From Laburnicola sp. R22_1 (taxonomy: Eukaryota > Ascomycota > Dothideomycetes > Pleosporales > Didymosphaeriaceae), in contig JACONQ010000011.1 in NCBI GenBank assembly GCA_014281115.1, forward strand, positions 1,860,001 to 1,924,000: a DNA stretch of 64,000 nt, in the 5' to 3' direction. Below are positions 32,910-44,399 of this stretch, one piece after another. Numbering within the stretch: position 1 is the first letter of the stretch; every line of letters begins with the position of its first letter. The position numbers and the translations under genes were made by a program. The notes beneath the pieces are model-generated. The model made no database searches, was not told the DNA's origin, and saw only the letters and a list, made by a program, of their open reading frames with translations.

Positions 32910-33195
32910 GGTGCAGGTGGTGGTTTGAGGAAGCTGAATTGAGGTAGGAGGCATTGACGGCATCTTTAGATATTTCGCAACCGTCCCCTTGCAATACTAC
33001 AGTACAAGTCTCGGAAAAGAGTCGCAGGGAGGCCACCAAGTCCAGATCAAGACTAGCGCCGGAGCATCTCCGCACATGCAAAGTCGCTGATCCTCCGATC
33101 ACCCAACCCTCCGTCATCTTCATTATTCCTCCACATTATCTATCCCCCGCAAGACGTATCGTTGTGCCGACATCCCCATGCAGCATTCAGCGCCT
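32910..33195. promoter_or_regulatory. shared divergent promoter of the FAH gene and the Zn2Cys6 regulator
   Basis: Only 286 bases separate the start codons of the two divergent genes. It is a natural place for the regulator to control both itself and the hydrolase. GCGCCGGAGCATCTCCG (about 33056-33072) contains CGGAGCATCTCCG, a CGG and a CCG triplet facing each other across 7 bases, a spacing compatible with a Zn2Cys6 dimer site. This is a candidate only. Confidence 0.4.
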
Positions 33196-35060
33196 ATGAC
33201 CCCGAGTCCGGACGCACATGCAGCCGTCCAAGGGCAGTCACGCGCGGCACGCCTCACAGAAAGACGGCCCCAAGCACAGACATCATGCATGAGGTGGAGG
33301 GTGTGTGATACGTGCATCCGGTAGTGTGCTCCTGCTCGATGACATCGGCCCGTACTGATCGCTTGCTTAGCAAGAAGGCGAAGTGTATGTACCGTACCTA
33401 GGTAGTATCGCGGTTGCAGACTCTGTCCGCCTGCTAAATTACGCCGCTTCATAGGCAATCGGGACCGACCTACGTGCTCACGCTGTTTCGAGCGCGGAGA
33501 GACTTGCACTTATTCATCCCAACGGCGCATGCCTGGTCCGCAGCCAGGCCGGAACCGCCCTAACCATGCTCATTCTGAACTAGATCGCCGGCAAGACTAT
33601 GCCGGGCCCCATGACGAGACCGAAACGACACCCCCAACGCTGTCAACTTCCACCACGGGCTACCTCGTATCACATGATATACCGAACCACGCGCACTCCA
33701 AAGGCGGTCAAACCGCAGCCCAAAGCGTTCGAAAGTGCATTGGCCCCAATGAGGAGGAACATCTGTATGAACTGTCCCCTTTTGCACCGACCTAGACCCA
33801 CGCTGAGACTGCTACGATGCCCATAGCCTCGTAAAGTACTTCGACATGGTTCAGGATGCCAATCCGATCTTCTCAAAAGAGCGCTTTCTCGACGGTTATC
33901 GCAACTCCCTATGCGATAGTAGTCTCATTTCTACAATTACCGTAATTACGGAAAAGCTCACAAGGTCCATGTCTTTTAGGGACTCTACCGCTATAGACAC
34001 CCGGATCGACTCGTTGCTGAGCTCCAGTACGTTACAGGATGACTTACTTACCGGCTTCCCATCACTTGATCAGTTTCGGAAGTCATGTGTGCTAGCCTTT
34101 TATGAGTTCCATCAGTTTCCGGGGCAGCAAGCTTGGATGCGAATAGGGAAATTGACACGCATGGCCTATCGCATAGGGCTTGATCGCCTTGAACACCTCC
34201 GCGCACTTCATTCCGAATGGCGTATGCTAGGTGAAGAAGACATGGAAGAATGGCGCTCGATTTGGTGGTGCATCTACCGCCTAGACACGTACTCAAATCT
34301 TTCATCGGGAACACCGTATCTGGTGGATGAGGTTCTAATCGATACTACCCTGATTCTATGCAACCCAAACCAGCCGTTGAACGCCATAGACGCTCGCCCA
34401 CAAGTTCGTCTATCCGCCCACCTCGAGGACCTGTGGGAACTCCTTCCTGCTATTACATCCCATCCAGAGACGCTGGTATCAAACATTCATAATATTACAG
34501 TCACCATGATGCGCCAGGCTGGACAACTCACGAGGGTCTGTCTACTGAAACCGCAAGAAGAGGTGATCGGGCGAATCGCCAATGTCGAGCGGCAACTCTC
34601 TGCGCTTCGGCTAGCTCTGCCGCCGGGCTGGCTTAACCCCAAACGCAACGCATTCTCTCAAGAATCCCACGCCGATCACCATGCGAGGCTAGTTACTGTC
34701 CTTCACTTGCTGATGACGCGGCTCCTACTCTCCATTTTGTGTTGTGTCAGGCAGCAAGATGAGGAATGGCTGATCAGCTGGCAACAAGTTCTTGAGAGTT
34801 GTCAGAATATTGCTTCTATTGCGGAGCAGTGGGATAGCTATTTCTGTGTGAAGGTGGACCCGGCCATCTCCTTCATAGTCTTCACAGCTCTCATCTTCCT
34901 CGATCTTCACAAAAAGTCGACCGCTATCTCAACATCAACTCTCCACTCCCAGATCGACCATGACAAGACGGTCCTTCGCTTGCAACTTGAGCAATTTGCA
35001 CGACTTTGGACGCTTCCAAGGCTCCTTAACCGTACGAGACCTATGATAACGAGTGGATAG
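33196..35060 (+). CDS. Zn2Cys6 fungal transcription factor, about 560 aa
   Basis: Four exons: 33196-33320, 33371-33384 (a 14-base microexon), 33455-33764 and 33827-35060. Introns are 50, 70 and 62 bases. Splicing gives the complete binuclear zinc cluster VCDTCIRKKAKC followed by NRDRPTCSRCFERGETC. Its six Cys (37, 40, 47, 54, 57, 64) are spaced 2-6-6-2-6, as in Gal4-type proteins. The microexon supplies the third base of Arg42, the Lys-Lys-Ala-Lys basic patch and the first base of Cys47. From about residue 150 (LLVKYFDMVQDANPIF) the protein matches the fungal-specific regulatory domain, with GLDR and RSIWWCIYRLDTYSNLSSG typical of its middle. The start at 33196 is the first in-frame Met; Met at 33283 is possible. 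It probably regulates the neighbouring catabolic genes. Confidence 0.85.
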
Positions 35061-35263
35061 CGTAGTCTGGCTGATACAGTACTAGTATCATTGGCAACCT
35101 TTAACGAATCGATCCCAGGCCCTCTCACTTACCGACACATCAAATTGATACTATCACGCTTTGGGGTGCCTCTACACCCGAGATGGCTGCAGTTTCTATC
35201 AACTCCGCAAGATTTAATAGAGAACTAGCCGCCAGATCAACGTCGCGACGAAAGTTCGATAAT
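35061..35263. other. region 3' of the regulator
   Basis: Ordinary composition; no gene seen. It lies between the regulator stop and the frame fragment on the - strand. Confidence 0.35.
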
Positions 35264-35640
35264 TTAATGTGGTGGCGCGAAACTCGCTCTTGCTGCTACT
35301 GGCTCTTTGCGGAGACGTGGTCGTGTACTTATATCTCCGCAGAAGGCGAACGGCAGCATCAGCGGTGCAGCCGGCCTCAATCCGCGCTCCTTCCACCACC
35401 TCCTAGTGTGAGCCGTAAGCCCCATATCCTCGAGCAGTGTGTCGGCATACGGGATTGACAAGTTGGCACCAGCAGCGACAAGCTGGGGCAGGAAATGGAC
35501 GCGGTTATGCGTGATGCATTTGAAAGCCGGATCATCCAAGCGCTTCTTCAAAGCTGCTGCCTTTCTCTCCTAACCACGGCTGCCAATGCCATCTTCCACC
35601 CAACGAATTAACTCTTTGCGCCGGTTGCGGATTTGGCTCT
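35264..35640 (-). pseudogene. fragment of an unrecognised reading frame
   Basis: Reading leftward from about 35640, one frame gives RNRRKELIRWVEDGIGS, a TAG, then KKRLDDPAFK and FLPQLVAAGANLSIPYADTL up to a stop near 35264, about 120 codons in all. The composition is gene-like and the single internal stop is TAG. The start of the frame is cut off near the AT-rich boundary at 35640. The basic helical beginning could belong to a DNA-binding or transposase-type protein, but I do not recognise it. Confidence 0.35.
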
Positions 35641-35760
35641 CGAGCGTTATTTAGGTTTCTAATATACTTCGTGGACTCTTAATAAATAATAAAGAAGAAG
35701 AAAATTGTTAGAGAACGGGTAACAGAGCAATGTAGGGCACGATAAGAGGTAACTAAGTAT

Positions 35761-36944
35761 TAAAGATCTTCGTCGTGTTAAGATTCTAACCAACGTCGAA
35801 TCCGCACTATACATAGAGAGGAGTAAAATAGGAGGCACTAAAACCTAGTACCTAGCATATAGTGGTAGTAATAAAATATATATAAAATAATAATAATTTT
35901 AGTATTAATATTTTATATAGCAGTATTATTAATAGTAGTTAATAGATAGTCTACTATCTAGCATAACTAAGTTATATATTATCTTTTAACTAGTAGACTA
36001 TTAAAGAGCTATAGTAGAGCTATATAGAGTTATAACTATAGTTTACTATACGCATAGTATATAAGTTTGTCTACTCTTGCGATATCTGTAATATCTAAAA
36101 ATTCTTCCCCTTTAACTTAGATAATACTAAGTCTTTTAAATCTAACTCTTTATTATATATAGTAATATAATACCTTTCTAGCATTCTAAGATTATATTAT
36201 CTAATACCTACGGTTAGATAGCTAATAAAGAATTTAAAACTAGTATAGATAACTAGTTAGGTAATATTAGCTATTTAGCCTATCTACTATAAAATATAGT
36301 TTAATAGGTAGGGCTATTAGAGAACTAGATTAATTACACTATTATAGAGGTTATATCTAATAATCTATTTAGGCTATATATAATTTTTATATAACTTTAA
36401 ATTTTTAAGTGCTAGGCTATTCTTTTATATAAAGGCCTAGATAGAGATATAGTAATCTTTATAAGAAAATAATAGCACTTTACTATTATATTACTAGTAA
36501 GGCTAAAGAATAAAATAAGATATAGTAGTAGGCGCCTATTAGAGGAGAAAAGGGTATTTTTTATACATTGCTAGAGTGCGCGCGCATAGCTATAGTAGAA
36601 GAAGCTTCTTATAGTAGTTAATATTATATAAATATATAATAATAATAAGTAAGGTTAGTAATTAAAAGATAATAAGAGTGAAGGTAAGTAGTAGTAGGGG
36701 AGTATAGAGATAGATAATAGTAGCAAGATCCTAGGAGGTAGTATATAGCTCGCTAGTTATAAGAAGAAATCTACTATAAAAGTATAATAAAATAGTTAGG
36801 TTAGTTGCTATTATAATTATTATTATTATTATTACTATAAAAATATTATTAAAAAATTATTAATTACGTAACATAGTAGTTAGTTAAATAGCTGGCCTAG
36901 AATTACGTAATATTATAAAATAATCCTAGAAGAGAGAAGACAAG
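35761..36944 (+). mobile_element. family B repeat, longest copy (about 1.18 kb)
   Basis: Flanked by TAAGTAT (35754-35760 and 36945-36951). It starts TAAAGATCTTCGTCGTG and contains CACTATACATAGAGAGGAG (a TATA-like segment). A damaged reading frame begins near 36145 (MSSN, then IPF). The end is AATTACGTAA, then ATCCTAGAAGAGAG. There are no paired LTRs and no terminal inverted repeats. The frame carries many TAA and TAG stops, and the product is unrecognised. Confidence 0.65.
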
Positions 36945-37051
36945 TAAGTATATTAGGTAGTAGTAGTAGATAAGACAAATTGCTATACAGTGAAGATTTC
37001 TTAAAAGTAATATTATATACTAGAGGTTACCTAACCCTACTAGCTTTAGTA

Positions 37052-37184
37052 TGTGTATTATTAAATTATCTACCTAGGGGTAGAATAATAAAGACTTTTA
37101 TCTTAGATAATATAATAAAAAAGCAAAGCCCCTACTTAGTAATTAAAAAGATTGTAAAAAGGTAATTATAAAAAAAGCGAGAAA
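37052..37184 (-). repeat. family A short repeat, copy 10, in the gypsy-2 LTR
   Basis: Flanked by CTTTAGTA (37044-37051 and 37185-37192). It reads TGTGTATTATTAAATTATCT, CTACCTAGGGGTAG, AAAGCAAAGCCCC and ends AATTATAAAAAAAGCGAGAAA-like sequence. Confidence 0.85.
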
Positions 37185-37212
37185 CTTTAGTATATATCTA
37201 GATTTTATAATA

Positions 37213-40200
37213 TTATTTTTCTTTTAAAGTTACTTTTACCCTAAAAGTGCTCTAGCGTACTAAAATAGTTCTTATAGTCGCTAACTAGCGCTATATATTT
37301 CCTTTAGTAGAGGAACATATCTATCTACACTCTAAGAACTTAAATATCTTTATATAAGGCTATAGTTATAATTAGGGAAATAACTAGCTATTTAGAAGTT
37401 GCTAGAGTAGGTAGAAAAAGATAGGTAAAAAATTTAGTAAGGGTAATATAAGCGTTTATAATAAGAAACTAATAAGAAATTGTACTACTTCTAATTAAGT
37501 AAATAAGATATTTATAGCGCGCTGCGCCCTACCCTCTTTTTTTTAAATACTATACTACTTACTTTTAGTAAGTATTTTAACTTTTTACTATGCTTACTTA
37601 TAGTATTATAGTAAGTTAAACTAATTAGTAGTAAGGTGTAGTTGTTACTAGATCCTTAATTTTCCTACTAGCTTCCTAATTTTCTCCCTTACTTACTTTC
37701 TAGCTTATTAGTGTGCCTTAGAGCTATTTTATACTAATTATTAACTATTATTAGCTTCTAAACTCTATTAGTAATAATTTTTATTAATAGATTCCTAGGT
37801 AAGCGGAAAAGGGCCTATTAGTAGCTAACTAGCACTAACTAGTATAGTTTCTTACTATTAGAATAACTAAGGAGCAGAAAAATTCCAAATATAATATAAC
37901 TAATGTAGCGGACATTCTCTACCTAGAATATATTAGTTGTTATGCTGCTAGATTTCTTAATATAGTAGACTATTACTACTTTCTATTTAGTTATATAATC
38001 TTTAACTCTAAGTAGTGCTTCTAAGGCAAGAGTAGGGCTTATTATAAGGCTTATTAGTTTAGTAATAAAAATTATTACTTAGTAAGTCTCTTTCTTAGCT
38101 ATTATTATTATTAGGTGCTAATTAGTATCTACTAGCGCTAACTAGCACTATTAGGCCCTAACTAATCTTACTATAGATAAATTTAGCAGAGAAAGACTTT
38201 TATAATTAGTTAAAGAGTAATTTTAAAAATATAACTAGTCTATTCTTATAATTAAGAAAAAGTATTTAGTAAGAATTAATAGAATACTATATAGCCTTAT
38301 ACAGTTATGTAAGAAAGGATTAGTAAAAGTTACTAGAATATAGTAGCTATTATAAAGAATAATATCTATTGTAGCGGCTATAGTTTCTACTATTACTTTT
38401 ATTTAAGCACTACTAGCCTAGACGCTTCTTATTTATAATCTAGACTTAAGTTAGACTCTTACTTACGCGCTAATAATAAGATTGCCTAAGAAAAATTGTT
38501 TTTAGCTAAGTATTACAAAGGTAAGAATATTAGGGCTCTTAAGGTTGTAAGTTACTCCTCTAATTCTTAATAGTAATTAATAAGTTCTAACTAGCACTAA
38601 CTAATATAAAGAACTATTTATAAGTACTATATAGTACGTATAAAGACTAAGGTTTATAATATACCTAATATTAGTTCTTTAGCTTTTACTTTTATAATCT
38701 TAGTCTATTCCTAAGCTTAGTAGGCTAGACTTAATAGAAATAATAAGTGCTAAGCTATACTTAACACCCTCCTACATTATAGTTCTAATCCCTATAAAGA
38801 TAAGAAGAGAAAGGAGAAGGCAGCCTATACTATCCTTATACTTAAATAACTTAATTAAGGCAACTAGATCTATAAGTAGTATTACCTTTATATAAGTTAG
38901 AACCTATAAAATAAGTATAAGTTTATAAAAAAGGCTGCTATAGGCCTAAACTCTAAGTAGTAGCTACGTATAAAGTAGAGGGGCTATCCCTTTCTAATAG
39001 TATGTAGTTGCTAGTTTTTGTAGCAATTTCTAGTAAATAGTAGTAGTTATAGTCTAATAGAGACTACTAGCTTCTAACTAGCGCTACTAGGCGATCTAGA
39101 TCTCTAATAGTAGCTATTAGATAGAAATTAGTAGTTATAGGTAGTCTAGTTTAATAGTTTATAGTATCTATTTTTAACTAGCAGTAACTAGCGCTAATTA
39201 TATCTTCTAGAATAAAAATTAAAAGGTTCTAATTATCCTTCTCTTATACCTAGTAAGACTTATAATAATTTTTAGTAATAATTTTTGCCTTCTAGCTATC
39301 TTAGTAAAGTACTCTATACTAATCTATTAAAATACCTTATCCTAAGGTCGCCTATATAGTACTAAACTTCCTATAGACGATACGTACTAGGTCCCCTAGG
39401 ATAAAAAGTAAATAGTAGTACTTACTTATTATTACTCTTAAAAGATAAGGTAAAAAATAATACTAAAAATACCTTATAAATTTAAAAAATAGATAATTGT
39501 AACTATAATTAGGTATTTCTCTTTTTTAGGAGGTTATCTATAGTCTTAACCTATTAGTGCTAGTATTATTTGTTATAATCTCCTTAGAGTTATCTTAAGC
39601 TATTTCTAGTACTCTTTAAGAGTAGGTAGGCTAATTAATATAGCTAGTTTCTAGCTATTTTTATCCTTAGAGTAATTAGACTACTTTACTAGATACTCCT
39701 ATAATCTATTACCTTTTACTACCTATTAAGAAGGCAGTTTCGTTTATAAATATTATTGTCTAACTAGTATAAAGTATTATAAATAGGCTTTTATAGGTAT
39801 AGAAGAGATCCGCGTGTCTTATATAGTTCTGATAAAAAAGAATAAAATACTAGGTGTACCTAACTAAAAGAAGCAAGCTCTATTTAGTAAGCAGTAGAAG
39901 GATTTCTAATATATTCTTTTACTATACTAGGGCCTAGAAACTTCTAATCTAACTTTTTACTTAGCCTTCTAGACTTTATATAACAGTTTAAAACCTAGAC
40001 TTTATCTCTAATTTTAAGCTCTAAAGGAAGCCTTTTCTTATTAGCAAGGACCTTCTAGTAGGCATTTAATACTTTAATCTTCTTATAGTACTTTGTCCTA
40101 ATTAAAATTAGTGTAAAGGCAATTACCTAATCCTTAGAGTTTTTACTATTACCTAGCGCCTATTAACACCTACTAGGCTTTTTTAAATTGCTACTATAGT
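37213..40200. other. decayed sequence within gypsy-2
   Basis: AT-rich with many TAG triplets and frequent CTAGCGCTAACTAGCAC-like motifs, but no regular tandem period. A + strand stretch at about 38890-39050 reads open apart from TAG and TAA, for example FIKKAAIGLNSK. I cannot identify it. Confidence 0.4.
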
Positions 40201-40479
40201 AAACTTAAAATAGAGTGTAGCTAGTAACTATATATTAGCTATTATTATAGGCAAACTCTATAATAGAGATCTATAAAGCTTAATTATTTTACTCTAAAGT
40301 ATAAAAGATGCAAAGGTATTATTTAAGTATCTAATTTTAATATTTTATCTATCTATTTGTCTAAGGGTAAAAAGCAGACGTAAGAATTCGCTATAAGTTA
40401 AGATAGTAGTTAAAGGTGTTCTAATACATTAAGTGCATTATTAGACCTCTATTAGATATTACTAATTCTAGAGGACTAT

Positions 40480-40574
40480 TATAAAGAATACTTCGCGCAC
40501 GTTCCGTACACAGTATAACGCTGTGAGAGAAAGCTATAGGTGTGCTAAAAAACGCAATAAATTAAGGTAAAGCA
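40480..40574 (+). repeat. family C repeat, short copy with 16-bp target duplication
   Basis: A 95-base insert flanked by AATTCTAGAGGACTAT (40464-40479 and 40575-40590). It shares the core GTACACAGTATAACGCTGTG, AAAGCTATAGGTGTGC and GGTAAAGCA with other family C copies. Its left 30 bases (CTTCGCGCACGTTCC) are specific to this copy and unmutated. Confidence 0.75.
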
Positions 40575-41445
40575 AATTCTAGAGGACTATAAAGGCAAAT
40601 TACCTTATAGATCTAAGCCTTAGTAAGATTAACGCTATTCTAATCTATTTAGGCAGGTATATAATAAGCTATTTTTAAAAAATTAGTCTATAATAACTAA
40701 AATAGTATTATATATAACGCTAGCAAACTTACTTAGTAGTAGATTAGTAATAAAGTCTATAGTTATATATTACTAGAAACTATTAGAGATAGGTAAGGGT
40801 TATAGAAGTCTATATAGCTTATAGCGCTTTAATTTAGAGTGTTAATAACGTTTATAGTTATATATATACTAGGTAATATTAATTAATATTCCCTACTACA
40901 CATACTTGCACTTAACGCGCTTAAAGGTTTACGTAATACTAAAATACCCTACTAAAGGACTATTATAATATAATAATAATATCCTAGCCTTCTATTCTAG
41001 CGTCCTAAGCTTAATAGGGTTAAGAGGGCGCAAACTAGTAGTACTAGGGCTACTTAGTAGTAAACTATTAGACTTTATATTAAAGTCTTTAAACTTATTC
41101 TTAATTAGCTCTAGCAGCTACTCTAGTGCCTTATGCGCTAAGTTGCTGCTATTACGCTAGTAAAAAGCTTAGATTTCTTTCTTAAGCTTTATACTACGCT
41201 TATAATTACTATATATCCTTATTAATACTATAAAGATTATAATCCTATTTACCTTCTATTTAGAGAATATCTTCTTTAGAAGATTTATAAAAGCCTTATT
41301 ATGCTTATATTTAGGCTTAGAAGCCTTTAGTATATAATTAGGCTACTAGGAAAGGGCGTTTATAGGGTTTATAACTCTAGTATAGGATATTATTATAAAA
41401 TTAAACTTAGAGAGAGTAAAATAGAACTATATATAATATTATACG

Positions 41446-42549
41446 ATCGCATTATTTATTTAGTACTAATTACCTTTTTTAATACATTTTTTTAATTTAA
41501 GCCTGCGTAGATTAGGATGGAAAAGCCGCTCTAGTACAGCGCCTAAAAATATAGTCTACTAGTCTCCGCTAATATAATAATAGTTTATAAACTATACACT
41601 TGCCTAATATTTATAAGCGCTCTAACTCTAAGTTACTTAAAGCGTGTATAAAAAACTAACTTTTACTTTATTATTACTATTATTAGTAATTACTTCGCTT
41701 ACACATTGCACTTATCTAACACTATAATAACTATAAGAATCTAACACAATTACGCAACGCTTCCCTTTTCTAGCAACTTATTAATAAATATTTTTTCTCT
41801 TTTCTCTTAATTCTACTCTCTATTGCCGCCTTTCTAACTAGTAGTAATATAAGGAACTATAGTAGGAACTCTATATATCTATTATTACTACTCCTATAGT
41901 TACTAATCTATTACTAGCCTAACTAGTACACTAGGACTATCTTATATAGGGTAAGGTATACCTTTTACTTTCTATTAATAATGCTCTAGACAAAGTAGTA
42001 TTCTAGTGTAGACCTAGCAATAGCAGCAAGCTGATAGATTTTTAGAGTATACTTTTAGGCAGCCTTAATAGCAGCATTAGTATTAAAGCTTAGAAAGATA
42101 GTAGGAAATAGAGCAATAGTAGTAGAAGTCTCTTTAAGATTAACTTTAATATAGAGATAGAGCGTTAGTATATCTATAGTGTATAAGCTCCTATTTAGTA
42201 TATATCTTATAATAGCACAAACCTACTAATATAGCTATTGCTAGCAATTTTTAGAAATAATAGTAGAGAAGACAATAGTTACAGTGTTATACTAGTTGCA
42301 GCGCTAGCGCTATTTTATCTTTTCCCCTAACTCTAAACTAGTATAGTAATGTGGCCATACGCATAGTTTTGTATATAGATTTTTTTTAGTTAGAGTAGAT
42401 GCGCTAAGTCTACTAAGCTCGCTTAGCTCGCTTATAATATGCTAACTCTTTTTTATTAACACTACCTTAAAACGCTTTTTTATATTAATAATAGTAGGAG
42501 AGATAACTACTATTATTATAATAATTTTATTAGAAACTTCTTAGTCGCC
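41446..42549 (-). mobile_element. family D repeat, copy 2 (inverted relative to copy 1)
   Basis: This is the complement of 17392-18499 over about 1.1 kb. On the + strand it runs from CGCATTATTTATTTAG to CTTCTTAGTCGC. The two copies face opposite ways about 23 kb apart. It lies inside gypsy-2 between integrase and reverse transcriptase, so it inserted after gypsy-2 arrived. Confidence 0.65.
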
Positions 42550-44399
42550 AAAAAACTATATGATATTATTACAACGTCTTAGTCTTTATAAACTACTTAA
42601 GGTTATAGTAGTTAGTAAGAATTTTAAAATATTAAGAATCTAAATATTTCTACTAGTGTATAAGACTTTGCATAATTATAAGAAGTTTTTTATTATATAT
42701 ATTATAGTTATACTATGCACTATCTAACTTCTTTAAAAAGAAGTTAATAGGTTACTATTACTTAGTTCTATCTCTCTTATAGCTTAACTAGCTTAAAATA
42801 GTGCTAACTAGCCCTTTAAAAGTATTAGTCTTAATATAAGTTTATCTTCTACTTTTAAAGTATGTAAGAATAGGTACTTATAAAAAGGTGTTACGCAATT
42901 ACTAAAAAGTAGCGTAGTCTTCTAAACTAATATTAATTTTAACACTTTCTTTACGCCTTATAATGTAGCCTAATCTAGCGCTACTAGGCGCCTTCTAGGT
43001 TAAATAAGTTAAAGGGAGCGTAATCTTTAAAAAGTTAGTAATAAACTAATAATAATAGTTTATAAATCTAATAAACACATATATATCTCTAACTAATCTA
43101 GGCATAGGCTATTATTAGATTGCCTTAATCCTCTTAGAGTCTATACTAAGGCCTTTAGAAGAAATAATAAACCCTAAGTACTCTATAGACCTAGTATACT
43201 ACTTACACTTTCTAGGGTTAATAAATAGCTTTGCCTTATATAAGTATTTTAAAATCTTCTAGATATAACTCTTATACTCTTTCTCTATAGTAGAGAAGGC
43301 TAAGATATTATCTAAGTATATAATATACATTATATTAATTAATCTAGCTAGTATTTACGTAATTAGCGTCTAAAACTGTGCTAGTGTATTTATTAGACTA
43401 AAAGGCATAACTATATACTTAAAGTGTCTATACCTAGTATAGAATATAGTCTTCTACTTATTACCGACTATAATATAGATGCGATAATACGCCTTCTATA
43501 GATTAAACTTTAAAAAGATTCTAGCCTAAGCTAAACAGTTTAAGAACTTAGTAATTAGTAGAAAAGCACTATAGTTCTTAATTATAATCTTATTTAGCCT
43601 ATAATAGTTAATATAAAACTGCAAGCTACTATTTTTTTATAAAGAGAATAGGCGCCCTAGTAGGCAACTTAGAGTAGTAAATCTATTCTTACTTTAAATA
43701 TTTATTTAGGTACCTTCTTAGAGCATTAAGCTTAGATATAGAGAGATTATAGAAAAGAAAATATAGTAGTTAAGTACTAGACTTAAGGTCTATATATAAG
43801 TTATTTAGACTATACTTTAGTACTACCTTATAATTCTCATTTAAGGCGATATTAGCAAACTTAGAGTACTTATTTAGAATAAGTAACTTTTTGCGCCTAT
43901 TAGGACTACCTAGGTTTATATAATATATACTACTAATTAAATAGGCAAAAACTACTATTATTAGTTTATATAATGCAGTTAAACTTATTTATATTTTTAA
44001 TAGCTATTATTTTAGAGCTTATATAATAACTATTAGAATTGCCTTAAAAACGCACCCTACATGTTATAATATTTAGCTTTAGGTCCTTCTAGTTAAGCTA
44101 GAGAAGACCTAAGAATATCTTATGTTTATAAAGATTAGTAATAATAAAAGTAATATTTTAAGTATATTTCTAACTATAAATGTTAGTTAGCTCTAGTTCT
44201 AGAATAGTAGTACTATAAACCTTTACTAGGAGCTATTTATAGCTTTTACTAGTAAATCTATTAGTAGAGCTACTTTAGTATCTATCTCCTTTACTAACTT
44301 AGTATTAAGAACAATTAAGGTAGAGCTAGAGTTAACTAGGGCCTTAATATTGTCTTAATTACTAGTCTTAACCTTTAGAGTTACTATACTCCTAGATAG

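Larger units (their letters stand above)
35706..37212 (-). repeat. gypsy-2 left-hand LTR, twice interrupted
   Basis: LTR pieces lie at 35706-35760, 36945-37051 and 37185-37212. On the + strand they read TGTTAGAGAACGGGTAACAG onwards and end TTTTATAATA. The first piece is scarcely mutated, the others strongly. Confidence 0.75.
40200..43700 (-). pseudogene. gypsy-2 pol (integrase and reverse transcriptase), RIP-damaged
   Basis: Reverse transcriptase is legible on the - strand at about 43660-43290: FYINYYRLNKI, FYTRYRHFKYIVMPFSLIN and YLDNILAFS, where YLDD has become YLDN. Integrase appears at about 40390-40200 as TSAFYP, then ISIIEFAYNNS, matching the conserved end of the integrase core. Stops are TAG and TAA. 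A family D copy and a short family C piece interrupt the region. Not functional. Confidence 0.7.

Noticed and set aside
33846..35060. A transcription factor lacking a DNA-binding domain
   Set aside because: Reading only the long last exon gives that impression. Three upstream exons, including a 14-base one, supply a complete Zn2Cys6 cluster in frame.
1250..35060. A polyketide or non-ribosomal peptide biosynthetic cluster
   Set aside because: P450, FAD monooxygenase and OYE occur in such clusters, but no PKS, NRPS, terpene cyclase or prenyltransferase is visible. The dioxygenase plus FAH pair points to catabolism instead.
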